Counted from the stretch's first letter, positions 41,013-50,100 are shown. The stretch is DNA of 64,000 nucleotides from Mycobacterium sp. (GCA_018882965.1 VEQY01000014.1:1-64000); one strand, 5' to 3'. Translations and numbers: made by a program. The notes: generated by a model from the sequence alone, not told the origin.

Positions 41013-42530
41013 CTACAGGCCGACGGCCGCCGCCGCGCAGTCCGTCTCGCGCCAGCGGCGCAACTCCGAACCGGCCACCCACGTCGAATGGGTGCCGCTG
41101 GAGATGCGTTCGGGCAGCGCGATCGTGCACACCGGGCCGTCCTCCAGGCGGGCGGCGTCGAACACCAGGCAGTAGGAGGCGTCGGCGGTCATATCGGTGG
41201 TCAGCGTCACCAGGTAGCCGTCGTCCTCGCCGCGGCTACCGACCCGCGGCGCCATCGCCGTCTCGCTGCCGTAGACGCCCTCGGCGAACCGGTAGTGCTG
41301 CTCGGTTCCGGTCCTGACGTCATGGCGCACCAGGCCGTCGAACAGGAACCAGCCGGGCTTGCCGGTCGCGGCATAGGAGTAGCGGTAGGGCTCGCCGGAC
41401 CGGGTGGCGTTGATCATCCCGAATTCGGAGATGGTGTCGCTCAGCGGTTGTTCGGAGACCGTCCCGGTGACCAGGTTGAGCCGCCAGCGGTGCAGACGGG
41501 ACTGCATCCGGTCGAGGGCGAGGAAGCGGAACGCGCGCTGCCACTTGTCTCCGGTGCCGTCGTCGGCGGGTTCGGGATCGCCCTGGAAGAAACCGTCGAG
41601 CACGATCTCGTCACCGTCCTCATAGGCGTTGACGAAATGCAGCACGAAGGTGGGCTCGGCTTCGAACCAGCGGATGTCGCGTTGGGAACCGCGCCGGGGG
41701 ATCACCGCGAATCGCGACGGCATGTCGCGGTGGAACTTGGGGATGTGCAGCCCGCGCTCGAGCAGTTCGGGCTCCCAGAACAGCGGGAAGTCGTTGAGGA
41801 TCACATAGTTTCGGGTGAACGCCATGTCGTGCGGCAACCGCGGACCCGGTAGCGGCACGTCGATGTAGTCCACCAGTTCGTTGTCGGCGCTGACCACCCC
41901 GTAGTGCAGATAGGGGGCGTCCTTGCTGTAGTTGAAGAACAGCAGTTCGCCGGTGCGATCATCGACCTTGGGGTGTGCCGAGACGCCCCACTCGAACGGG
42001 AAGCCCCCGTTCCAGGTCTCCTTGCCCAGTGTGTCGGCCGTGTAGGGGTCGAGGCGGTAGAGGTCACCGCACTGGTAGAAGCTGGTCAGCGCGACGCCGC
42101 GGTGCACCACGACGTCGGTGCTGGAGGCGTCCTTGAGCAGGGTGCGTGCGCCCCAGCCGTGATCGGTCTTGGCCAGCGCGGGTGGTTCGGCCAAACCCGG
42201 CCACAGCGTCTCGCCCGCCTGTTGCTCGGCCTCGAACGCCTCGGTACGGATGAACCTGTTGCGGTAGAAGGCGGTCCCGTCCCGGAACCCGACGACGTGC
42301 ACCATGCCGTCGCCGTCGAACGGGTGATAGGACTTCAGCGCCGGATGCAACGGGTTCTCGGTGTTGCGCAGATAGATCCCGTCGAGATCGGCGGGGATCT
42401 CACCCTGCACGGTGATGAGGTCGTCGGCGTTCCACTCGGTGGTCTGCGGGCGCCACGGACCGGTGCGGTAGGGGTGGTCGTCGTCCTCGGGCAGCGTCGA
42501 GAGGAACTTGCCGACGATCTCGGTGTTCAT
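41013..42530 (-). CDS. Carotenoid cleavage dioxygenase-family enzyme (Rv0913c-like)
   Basis: A 505-residue non-heme iron dioxygenase of the retinal pigment epithelial protein/CCD family, a seven-bladed propeller. Iron-ligand histidines are expected in 'WGVSAHPKVDD', 'LPHDMAFTRNYVIL', 'TFVLHFVNAYEDGDE' and near the C-terminus 'ISSGTHSTWV'. The N-terminal 'GIYLRNTENPLHP... YHPFDGDGMVHVV' is typical. It may cleave carotenoids or stilbene-like compounds. It starts 13 bases after the stop of the same-strand thiolase gene, so the pair is likely one operon. Confidence 0.92.
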   Translation of the reverse strand: MNTEIVGKFLSTLPEDDDHPYRTGPWRPQTTEWNADDLITVQGEIPADLDGIYLRNTENPLHPALKSYHPFDGDGMVHVVGFRDGTAFYRNRFIRTEAFEAEQQAGETLWPGLAEPPALAKTDHGWGARTLLKDASSTDVVVHRGVALTSFYQCGDLYRLDPYTADTLGKETWNGGFPFEWGVSAHPKVDDRTGELLFFNYSKDAPYLHYGVVSADNELVDYIDVPLPGPRLPHDMAFTRNYVILNDFPLFWEPELLERGLHIPKFHRDMPSRFAVIPRRGSQRDIRWFEAEPTFVLHFVNAYEDGDEIVLDGFFQGDPEPADDGTGDKWQRAFRFLALDRMQSRLHRWRLNLVTGTVSEQPLSDTISEFGMINATRSGEPYRYSYAATGKPGWFLFDGLVRHDVRTGTEQHYRFAEGVYGSETAMAPRVGSRGEDDGYLVTLTTDMTADASYCLVFDAARLEDGPVCTIALPERISSGTHSTWVAGSELRRWRETDCAAAAVGL

Positions 42531-42543
42531 CGGGGGCTGTCCA

Positions 42544-43773
42544 TCAGGCGGCCTGCCCGCCGGACCCGATGACGAAGCTGACCGTGGTGGCGGTGCTGCC
42601 GCCGAAGTTCAGCGTGCCGAATCGCCGCGCGCCGCCGACCTGGTAGTCACCGGCCAGATCGCTGACCTGTTTTGCGGCGTCGAGCATCATCCGCACGCCC
42701 GATGCCCCGACCGGGTGGCCGCCGCCGATCAGACCGCCGGAGGGATTGATGGGCAGCCGGCCCCCGAGTTCGATCTCACCGCCCTCGATCGCCTTCCAGG
42801 ATTCGCCCGGCCCGGTGAGCCCGATGTGGTCGATCGCCACGTACTCACTGGGGGTGAAGCAGTCGTGCACCTCGAAGCCGTCGAGGTCGTCCAGGCCCAC
42901 CCGTGCGCGGCCGAACGCGTCGTGCACGGCCGCGCGCACGTGCGGCAGAACGTAGGGGTTGGCGGCGTCCCGGTCGAGTTTCTGGCGCAGCCCCAACCCC
43001 ACCGTGCGGTGCCCCCAGCCCTCGATACGGCCGATCGGGCGCACCCCGGGATGCTCGCGCAGGAAGTCGTCGCCCACCAGCACCACGCCCGCGCCGCCGT
43101 CGGTCATCTGACTGCAGTCGAAGCGGCGGATGCGGCCCTCGATGGGCGGGTTGACGACGTCGTCGTCGCCGACCGTGGCCAGATCGGGCACCCGCCAGTC
43201 GCGCGTCTGGGCGTTGGGGTTGCGCTTGGCGTTGGCGAGGTTGATGGCGGCGATCGCGCGCAGGTGGGCGTCCTCGATGCCGAAGCGGCGGTCGTACTCC
43301 TCGGCGACCTCGGCGAACATCGAGGGCCAGAGGAACGTCGCCTCGGCGCCCTCGTGCCCGGTCCAGGCCGCCGCGCCGAGGTGCTCGGCGGCGACGTCGC
43401 CGGGAACGGTCTTCTCCAGTTCGAGTCCCACCACCAGCGCGGTGCGATAGTTGCCCGCCCGCAGGTCGGCCATCGCCGCCAGTGCGGCCACACTGCCCGA
43501 CGCGCACGCCGCCTCGTGACGGGTGGCCGGGGTATCCCAGAGACCGGGGTGCACGGTGGCCGGCATGGCGCCGAGGTGGCCCTGGCGGGCGAACATCTCG
43601 CCGAACGCATTGCCGACATGGACGACGTCGATGTCGGCGGCGTCGATCATCGACTCGGCCAGGGTGTGATCGACGACCTCGCGGGTCAGGGCGGCGAAGT
43701 CACGGCCCTCCCGGGTGAGGTTGCGCGCGAAATCGCTCTGATATCCCCCGAGGATCCAGACGCTGCCGGTCAC
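42544..43773 (-). CDS. Thiolase/lipid-transfer-like acetyl-CoA acetyltransferase (Rv0914c-like)
   Basis: A 409-residue thiolase-fold protein of the SCP-x/lipid carrier type. It has the nucleophile Cys in 'HEAACASGSVAALAAM', the 'HDCFTPSEYVAIDHIGL' signature of lipid-transfer thiolases, and the C-terminal His in 'GGGHPVGASGVRM'. It probably handles acyl-CoA or sterol side-chain intermediates; the partner (DUF35 OB-fold) protein often paired with such thiolases is not adjacent. GTG 43773 gives the family start. It shares a repeat-rich divergent promoter region with a small lipoprotein gene. Confidence 0.9.
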   Translation of the reverse strand: MTGSVWILGGYQSDFARNLTREGRDFAALTREVVDHTLAESMIDAADIDVVHVGNAFGEMFARQGHLGAMPATVHPGLWDTPATRHEAACASGSVAALAAMADLRAGNYRTALVVGLELEKTVPGDVAAEHLGAAAWTGHEGAEATFLWPSMFAEVAEEYDRRFGIEDAHLRAIAAINLANAKRNPNAQTRDWRVPDLATVGDDDVVNPPIEGRIRRFDCSQMTDGGAGVVLVGDDFLREHPGVRPIGRIEGWGHRTVGLGLRQKLDRDAANPYVLPHVRAAVHDAFGRARVGLDDLDGFEVHDCFTPSEYVAIDHIGLTGPGESWKAIEGGEIELGGRLPINPSGGLIGGGHPVGASGVRMMLDAAKQVSDLAGDYQVGGARRFGTLNFGGSTATTVSFVIGSGGQAA

Positions 43774-43781
43774 ACCGGCGA

Positions 43782-43817
43782 TGATACGGCCCGTGATACG
43801 ACCCGTGATACGACTAG
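43782..43817. repeat. Three tandem 12-bp repeats in a divergent promoter
   Basis: TGATACGGCCCG, TGATACGACCCG and TGATACGACTAG follow one another without gaps, nine bases upstream of the thiolase start. The last unit abuts a perfect inverted repeat. Regular 12-base spacing could present repeated regulator contacts about one helical turn apart. Confidence 0.7.
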
Positions 43818-43844
43818 TGTCGGTGCGGCGTACGCACCGACACT
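43816..43844. promoter_or_regulatory. Perfect 12-bp inverted repeat between divergent genes
   Basis: AGTGTCGGTGCG-gcgta-CGCACCGACACT is a perfect 12-base inverted repeat with a five-base spacer, ending 14 bases before the small lipoprotein ATG. It is not followed by a T run, so a strong dimer operator or a leader hairpin masking the ribosome binding site is more likely than a terminator. Confidence 0.6.
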
Positions 43845-43858
43845 GGGAAGGCCCGACC

Positions 43859-44050
43859 ATGCGATCACCTGCCGTGCACCGGATCGGGCTCGTGCTCGGA
43901 TCCGTGGCCCTCACCGCCATGGCGGTGACGACGGCCTGCAGCGCCCAGTCCGACCGGGGACCCGCGCAGTCGACCCCGGTGCCCACTGAGAAGGGCTCGG
44001 TGCTCACGCCCGCGCCGCAGTTCCCGACCACCGCGCAACCACGAAATTGA
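43859..44050 (+). CDS. Small exported or lipoprotein-like peptide
   Basis: A 63-residue protein with a basic N-terminus, a hydrophobic stretch ('IGLVLGSVALTAMAVTTAC', about residues 9-27) and a Pro/Thr-rich tail ending 'TAQPRN'. The Cys after 'TTA' could be a lipidation site, though the lipobox is weak. No function is recognised. GGGAAGG precedes the ATG. The gene follows a strong inverted repeat and is 17 bases upstream of the ArsR regulator gene, so the two may be transcribed together. Confidence 0.65.
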   Translation: MRSPAVHRIGLVLGSVALTAMAVTTACSAQSDRGPAQSTPVPTEKGSVLTPAPQFPTTAQPRN

Positions 44051-44067
44051 CCGGGTAGGTTTCGGCT

Positions 44068-44385
44068 GTGGGGCAAACGGGTCATCGGTCCCGCGGAGCC
44101 CGCCCGGCGCGCGCGGTGGACATCGCCGGCTGGACCCAGCGCTTCGACCTGTTGTCGGATCCCAACCGGCTGGAGATCCTGCTCAGCCTGCACCGCGCTC
44201 CGGGCATCTGCGTGGGGGAGTTGGCCGCCGCGGTGGGCCGCTCGGAGAACGCGGTGTCCCAGGCGTTGCGCGTGCTGCGCCAGCAGGGCTGGGTCACCTC
44301 CACCCGGGTGGGCCGTCAGGTCAACTACGAACTCGCCGACCAGACCGTGCACGATCTGCTGCACTGGATCGGCGCCGACCACTAG
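44068..44385 (+). CDS. ArsR/SmtB-family metal-responsive repressor
   Basis: A 105-residue winged-helix repressor. It has 'FDLLSDPNRLEILLSLHRAPGICVGELAAAVGRSENAVSQALRVLRQQGWVTSTRVGRQVNYEL', the complete ArsR DNA-binding region (quoted here as its main motifs: DPNRLEIL, ICVGELA, NAVSQALRVL, GRQVNYEL). The last helix carries Asp91, His95, Asp96, His99 and His105, candidate metal ligands of the alpha-5 type, but the His expected two residues after Asp91 in NmtR/CzrA is Thr93. It lies upstream of a cobalt/nickel importer with a likely operator between, so it probably senses that metal. GTG start at 44068. Confidence 0.88.
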   Translation: MGQTGHRSRGARPARAVDIAGWTQRFDLLSDPNRLEILLSLHRAPGICVGELAAAVGRSENAVSQALRVLRQQGWVTSTRVGRQVNYELADQTVHDLLHWIGADH

Positions 44386-44400
44386 CGCCTCGGCTGAAAG

Positions 44401-44432
44401 CCATCTGAATATCTGAACATCTAGACAGATGG
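44401..44432. promoter_or_regulatory. Probable operator for the ArsR repressor upstream of cbiM
   Basis: CCATCTG (44401-44407) and CAGATGG (44426-44432) form a perfect seven-base inverted repeat around an AT-rich core made of ATCTGAAT, ATCTGAAC and ATCTAGAC units. Such AT-rich TGAAnA-containing palindromes are typical ArsR/SmtB sites. It lies 46 bases before the preferred cbiM start (25 before the GTG), a good position to block transcription of the importer operon. Confidence 0.6.
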
Positions 44433-44478
44433 CGACGGCCGGACTTAGCCTGCACGGGTGAGCTCGACGACGCTGGCG

Positions 44479-45165
44479 ATGCACATGAGCGACGGCCTCG
44501 TCACCGCTCCGACCTCGCTGCTGTTCGCAGCCATCGCCGCTGTGGGCCTGGCGGTGTGCGCCCGACGGGCACGCGGTGAACTCGACGAACGCACGGTGCC
44601 GCTGGCCGCGCTGGTGGCGGCGTTCGTCTTCGCGGCGCAGATGGTCAACTTCCCGATCCTGCCCGGCGTCAGCGGTCATCTGCTCGGCGGCGCGCTGGCC
44701 GCGATCCTCGTCGGGCCCTTCACCGGAGCGCTGTGTGTCGCGATCGTGCTGGTGATGCAGGCGCTGGTGTTCGCCGACGGCGGCGTGACCGCGCTGGGCA
44801 CCAACATCACCAACATGGCGCTGATCGGGGTGGCCGCGGCGTTCGCGACGGCGTTCGCCGGTGCCGCCGTGCTGCGTCGCGGTGACCCCGGCCGGCTCAC
44901 CGCGCGGGTCGGTGCGGTGGCCTTTTTCGCCGCGGTTGTCGGAACCGTCTGTGCCGCAACCGGCTTCGTCGTCCAATACTGGATTGGTGGAGCCGTGCCC
45001 TCGTCGCTGCCGGCGGTCACGGGCTATCTGCTGGGCACCCACCTACTCATCGGTGTCGGGGAGGGCGTCATCACCGCGGCGACGGTGATGGCGGTGGCGC
45101 GCGCCCGGCCCGATCTGGTCTACCTGTTGCGCACCCGGCCACTCACGGCTGAGGTGACCGCGTGA
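44479..45165 (+). CDS. cbiM: ECF-type cobalt/nickel transporter, CbiM substrate-binding subunit
   Basis: CbiM is the metal-binding membrane subunit of CbiMNQO-type ECF importers. The 228-residue protein has seven predicted helices and the conserved 'GVSGHLLGGALAA' with the second metal-site His. In the family the metal is held by the free N-terminus and His2 (Met-His start), so I prefer the ATG at 44479 (MHMSDGLV) over the GTG at 44458, which would add seven residues and bury the site. Genes for CbiN-like, CbiQ and CbiO follow with overlaps. No cobalamin riboswitch is apparent; control is likely by ArsR. Confidence 0.9.
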   Translation: MHMSDGLVTAPTSLLFAAIAAVGLAVCARRARGELDERTVPLAALVAAFVFAAQMVNFPILPGVSGHLLGGALAAILVGPFTGALCVAIVLVMQALVFADGGVTALGTNITNMALIGVAAAFATAFAGAAVLRRGDPGRLTARVGAVAFFAAVVGTVCAATGFVVQYWIGGAVPSSLPAVTGYLLGTHLLIGVGEGVITAATVMAVARARPDLVYLLRTRPLTAEVTA

Positions 45166-45518
45166 GCGGCCGCAGGTTCCGGCTCGCCTTCCTTCTCGCC
45201 ATACTCGCCGTCGCGGGCGGTTTGTCTTACCTGTCCAGCTCCAGTCCCGACGGCTTGGACTCGGCCACGATGCGGGGCTGCGAGATCGCCGACGTGGGTG
45301 GCGCCGAGCACCTCTCCGGGCAGTGCATCGCGCAGAGCGCACGCGACCACGGCCTCGCCGCGTCCCCGCTCGCCGACTATTCGGTCGCCGGCATCGAGGG
45401 AAGCGGCGGGGTGGCTGGAGTGATCGGAGCCTTGGGCACCCTCGCCCTCGCCGGCGCCGTCTTCTGGCTCATCGCGCGCACGCGGTCGCGGCGGGCCGGC
45501 GCCGACTCCGGGATCTGA
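45162..45518 (+). CDS. cbiN: PDGLE-type CbiN-like auxiliary subunit
   Basis: A 118-residue membrane protein with an N-terminal helix (about residues 8-24), an outside loop containing 'SSPDGLDSAT' (the PDGLE motif of CbiN/NikN-like proteins), two Cys (about 39 and 55), 'LADYSVAGIEG' and a C-terminal helix (about 84-104). Two helices and this motif fit the small N component that opens CbiM for loading. GTG 45162 overlaps the cbiM stop. CbiQ follows two bases later. Confidence 0.85.
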   Translation: MSGRRFRLAFLLAILAVAGGLSYLSSSSPDGLDSATMRGCEIADVGGAEHLSGQCIAQSARDHGLAASPLADYSVAGIEGSGGVAGVIGALGTLALAGAVFWLIARTRSRRAGADSGI

Positions 45519-45520
45519 GC

Positions 45521-46300
45521 GTGGGCGGCGGTCACGCTCATCCGTTCTACCGCGACGGTCACTCGGCGGTGCACCGCCTGGCCGCCGAAATCAAGGTCGT
45601 GGCACTGGTGCTCTTCGTGCTCGCGGTGGTCGCCACACCCCGGGAGGTTTTCTGGCCCTTCGGGGTTTACGCGCTGATCCTGCTGACGGTGTGGCGGGCG
45701 GCGTCGATCCCCCTGGGGTGGATCGTGCCGCGGATGGCCATCGAGATCCCCTTCGTGATCCTCGCGGTGCTGCTGCCCTTCGCCGAGGGCGGCGAGCGTG
45801 TCGAGGTGGCCGGGATGTCGCTGTCGGTGTCAGGTCTCTACGCCGCGTGGGGCATCGTCGCCAAAGGCTCCCTCGGGGTGGCCGCGTCGCTGACGCTGGC
45901 GGCGACGACCTCGGCGCGCGAGCTGCCGCTGGCGCTGTCGCGTCTGCGGGTACCCGCCCTGCTCACCTCGGTGCTGACGCTGATGATCCGCTACATCGAC
46001 GTGCTCACCGCCGAGGCCGGCCGGATGCGCACCGCGCGGCTCTCGCGCGGGGACAACCCCCGCGCCCTGCATCAGGCCGTGGCGATCGCCACCGGCCTGG
46101 GCGCGCTGTTCCTGCGGTCCTACGAACGCGGCGAGCGGGTCTACGCGGCGATGCTCTCCCGCGGCTTCGACGGTCACATCCCGGCCCTGGTGCTCGGCCC
46201 CGGCGACGCGGCCCGGGCCCCGGCGCGCCAGTGGGTGGCGGCCCTGCTGCCGGCGGCGGCCGCCGCAGTGGTGGCGGTCGCGGTGTGGGCGGTGCGGTGA
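45521..46300 (+). CDS. cbiQ: ECF transporter transmembrane coupling subunit CbiQ
   Basis: A 259-residue EcfT/CbiQ protein linking CbiM to the ATPase. About five membrane helices are predicted, and the two cytosolic coupling motifs of the family are present: 'RMRTARLSRG' and 'YAAMLSRGFDG' (Ala-Arg-Gly type). The N-terminus is His-rich ('HAHPFYRDGHSAVH'), possibly transient metal binding. GTG 45521. Its TGA stop overlaps the cbiO GTG. Confidence 0.92.
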   Translation: MGGGHAHPFYRDGHSAVHRLAAEIKVVALVLFVLAVVATPREVFWPFGVYALILLTVWRAASIPLGWIVPRMAIEIPFVILAVLLPFAEGGERVEVAGMSLSVSGLYAAWGIVAKGSLGVAASLTLAATTSARELPLALSRLRVPALLTSVLTLMIRYIDVLTAEAGRMRTARLSRGDNPRALHQAVAIATGLGALFLRSYERGERVYAAMLSRGFDGHIPALVLGPGDAARAPARQWVAALLPAAAAAVVAVAVWAVR

Positions 46301-47043
46301 CGGCGGCGGTGCGGGTCACCGGCCTGCGGCACGTCTACCCCGACGGACACCGCGGGCTCGACGGCGTCGATCTGACCGTGCAGGCCGGCGAGCGGGTGGC
46401 GGTGCTCGGCCCCAACGGGGCGGGCAAGACGACCCTGATGCTTCATCTCAACGGCGTGCTCAGCCCGTCCTCGGGCACGGTCACGATCGGCGGGACGGCG
46501 CTTGCCCGGGAGAGCCTGCGCCAGATTCGCCAGCGGGTCGGCCTGGTCTTCCAGGATCCCGACGACCAGCTGTTCATGCCGACCGTCGCCCAGGACGTCG
46601 CCTTCGGGCCGGCCAACTTCGGGGTGCGCGGGCAGGAACTCGCCCAGCGGGTGGGCGCCGCGCTGCAGGCCGTCGGGTTGACCGGTCAGGGCGAGCGTCC
46701 GCCCGCGCACCTGTCGGCAGGCGAGCGCCGCCGGGCCGCGCTGGCCACCGTGCTGGCCTGCCGCCCGGAGGTCCTCGTCCTCGACGAGCCGTCAGCCAAC
46801 CTCGATCCGGTGGCCCGGCGCCACCTCGCCGAGACGCTGATGACGCTCGACACCACCCTGCTCATCGTCACCCACGACCTGCCCTACGCCGCCCAGCTGT
46901 GCACGCGCGCGGTGGTGATGGACGCCGGGGTGGTCGTCGCCGACGGGGAGATCGGCGCCATCCTGGCCGACACCGAGTTGCTGGCGCGCCATCGCCTCGA
47001 ACTGCCGTGGGGATTCGATCTCTCCATGCTGCGCCCAACCTGA
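46297..47043 (+). CDS. cbiO: ECF transporter ATPase CbiO
   Basis: A 248-residue ABC ATPase powering the cobalt/nickel importer. Walker A 'GPNGAGKTT', Q-loop 'LVFQDPDDQLF', signature 'LSAGERRRAALA', Walker B 'VLVLDEPSANLD' and H-loop 'IVTHDLP' are all present. Only one ATPase gene exists, so a CbiO homodimer is expected. GTG 46297 overlaps the cbiQ stop. It is the last gene of the importer operon; the large repeat-protein gene starts 134 bases downstream. Confidence 0.94.
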   Translation: MTAAVRVTGLRHVYPDGHRGLDGVDLTVQAGERVAVLGPNGAGKTTLMLHLNGVLSPSSGTVTIGGTALARESLRQIRQRVGLVFQDPDDQLFMPTVAQDVAFGPANFGVRGQELAQRVGAALQAVGLTGQGERPPAHLSAGERRRAALATVLACRPEVLVLDEPSANLDPVARRHLAETLMTLDTTLLIVTHDLPYAAQLCTRAVVMDAGVVVADGEIGAILADTELLARHRLELPWGFDLSMLRPT

Positions 47044-47177
47044 GCGCAGCATGCGGCGTTGCTGAAAAGCACCGGGGATATCGCCGGTCTGTGGTAGCTG
47101 TCCTCTTAGTCGTTTGCGGCGAGGAGCTGGATCGCGTCCGTCCGCAGTGGGGATCTTGATCGAGGAGGGTCAGGGGC

Positions 47178-50100
47178 ATGGGTGAGTCTTCCGGAAAGCA
47201 TTCCCTCGACAATCGATCGCAGAGTCGCGCCCTGCCGGCGCCCGCCCGGAGCCGCCCGTCCCACTACATAGGCCGGGTCGGGGCACTGGCGGTCGCCCTC
47301 GGTGTGGGCACCGCGATCATGGGATGGGCGGCGGTCGCACCGGCCGACACCGGCACCGACACCGCAGCCGGATCCGCCGAGCAGGAGTCGACGAACGCGG
47401 GCGGCCAGGGGACCGCCGCGGACAAGGGCCAGGCCCGCCGCGCCGCGCGCGACGCCAGCCGGAGTGCCGCACCCGCGCCCGCAGCCGAGATTCCGGCCGG
47501 AGCGACGGACAGCCGGGCGGCGTCGCCCGCACGCCGACCGGGAGGGCTGCGGCCGACCAGTACTCAACCGCGCGACACCGGGTCGCCGCTCCCGGCCGGC
47601 GCGCCGCAACGCCCCTCGCCGGTGATCGACGCCGGCGACCCGCCGGTCTCGGCCGCGCTGGCCGGCATCGTCGCCGCCGATGACGGCGGAGCCGGCGTGG
47701 TAGCGGCCGGCCCTGACGTCGTCGCGGCGGCGGTCGCGGCGGAGGCGCCGGCGATGACGGCGGGCGCGCAGTCAGCGTCGGCAGCCGACGGTTCCGCACT
47801 GACCGTGCTCGGTGAGGGCGGCGGCGACGCACCCCTGCTCGCCCCGCTGGCGTGGGCCACGCTGGCGGCGGCGCGGCGGGAAGACCTCGCCGGGGCGGCA
47901 CCGGCAGCCGCGGTCGGGACTGGGCAGGCAGCCCAGAGCACCGACGGGCTCGGGGCCACCACCGCATCGATCACGGGCTTGAACCCCAGCTCGGGTCTTG
48001 TCGGTGCGACGTTCCAGATACTCGGTAACAACTTCCCGGCGAAAGGCACGCAGAAAGGGCAGATCAAGAGCATCCAATTCTGCGGGGATGATTGCGCGAT
48101 CACGATTGGCAACGTGTCCACGGAGGCATTCACCGTCGACTCGTCGAGCCAGATCACGGTGACGATTCCCGCCGATGCGAAGAGCGGCAAAATCAGGTTG
48201 GTCGTGGCCGGGGGCACCTTCCCCGATTACGTTCTGAGTCCGGTCAAGTTCACGCTCATCAAGCCATCGATAACGAAACTTGACCCGAACTCGGGTCTGG
48301 TCGGCTCCACCGTCGTGATCACAGGTTCCGATCTGAACGGCGCGACCGCGGTGAGCTTCTGCGGCGCGAGCGCGAAGTGCGCCACCGGAGTGCCGGCCAC
48401 ATTCACGGTGAACTCCGCCTCCCAGATCACCGCCACGGTCCCGGATGGTGCCGTAAGCGGTCCGATTCAAGTGACGATCACACCGACGGCCCTCGCCACA
48501 AGTACCACCAACTACACCGTCGTCAGCGCGAATGCTCCGTCGATTTCGTCGATCGATCCCGGCGTGGGCAATATCGGCTCCGAGGTCGTCATCGCCGGCG
48601 ACAGGTTCACGGACGCGACGTCGGTGAAATTCTGCGGAAGCGCGAAAGACTGCTCCCCGGGCGCGCCGGCTGAATTCTCAGTGAACGACGCCGGAACCCA
48701 GATCACGGCCACGGTCCCCGACGCCGCTACCGCCGGTCCGATCCAGGTGGTCACGCCCGACGGCAGTGCCTTAAGCCCCACCGACTACTCCATCGTTCTG
48801 GATCCCCTGCCGGTCGTGTCGAAGACCACCTGCGTGGACGGCGGCGGCGGTTACTGCGACATCGTCCTGTCTAAGCGGACCCTGGTCATCAATGCGCTTT
48901 CCAGCGCCTTTGCTGAGTCATTCCCGTCATCAGGGCCGGCGGGTAAGTGCACGGATCAGGGATGTCCGATCCCGTTCGGCCAGACCACGCCCTCGGTCGC
49001 CAACATCGTCGGCATCTACGGTTTCAATCTCGTCTACTCGCTGAGTGGGAAGAACACCCCGGCGCCGGTGATCGGGCAGGCGCTCGTCAACCTGGTCACG
49101 CAACCCGCCCTGCTCAGCTTCATTTCGCAAACCGTCGCCGGCAACCAGGCTCTGGCCGCGGTCCCGCCGGCCGTATCGACCACCATCGGCAACGCCGTGG
49201 CGACGTTCGTTCAGAACTCGTTCGGAAATCTCACGGTCGCAACTGCGTTCGTCCCGTTCCTCCGTGCGTTGAACCTACCCACGAGTGCGAATACCGTCGC
49301 CGATATCAATTTTTTTATAGAGCTGAACGACCAACCCAAGAAGGCACTCCTAGGCCGATTCAACTCGGATAAGCAGATCGAAGGCCAAGCCGCTCTGCAG
49401 AACGACTTCTTCGGGAACACCGGCGTCCAGACGATTCTGGGACAGGCATTCGCCGATTCGGTCAATGTGATCGTGGGCTCACCGGCCGTCACCGGCTACC
49501 TCGGGCAGGTGGCCGCCTCGGCGCTGCTGGGCCAGCAGGTCGACGCCACGAATCCGCTCGCCGTCACGATCGGCGGCGCGATCGGAAACCTCTTCGGATC
49601 CATCGGCGGAACCATCGCCACCGCCGCCGGGAACGCGCTGGCGAACCTGCTGGCGCAGCCCGCGCTGGGCGGCCAACCGGCGGTCGCCACGACGCTGGCC
49701 AATGACCTCGTCAACCAAGTCGTGACGGCGCTGGGGGGCAGGGCACCGTTCGCGATCCAAGACGGGTTGCTGCCCGCACTCGCGCCCGCGGCCGGTGTCG
49801 CGGTGAACGGGTTTGTGAACTCGCTGCTCTCCCAGTCCACCGTTCCGCCCGCGCTCGGCACGTTCGTCACCCAGGTCACCGCCGGGGTGTTGGGCGACGC
49901 CGAGTTCCAGGCCGAGATCGGCCAGCAGGTCAGCGCCATCGTGACTCAGGCGCTCGGCCCGGGGCCGCTGGCGGCCCTGCTGGCGCCGCAGGTGGGTGCG
50001 GCGGTACAGGGGTTGCTGGCCAATCCGGCGGTGGCCGGGCCGCTGAGCGTCGCCCTCGGCGCGGCGGTGCCCGCGTTCTTAAACCAGCAGGGTGTGGTCA

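Noticed and set aside
44386-44478. A cobalamin riboswitch ahead of cbiM
   Set aside because: The gap is only about 93 bases, too short for the usual element, and no B12-box-like sequence is visible.
47044-47177. Short inverted repeat (ACCGG...CCGGT) after cbiO as a terminator
   Set aside because: The stem is only five base pairs and no T run follows, so it is not convincing.
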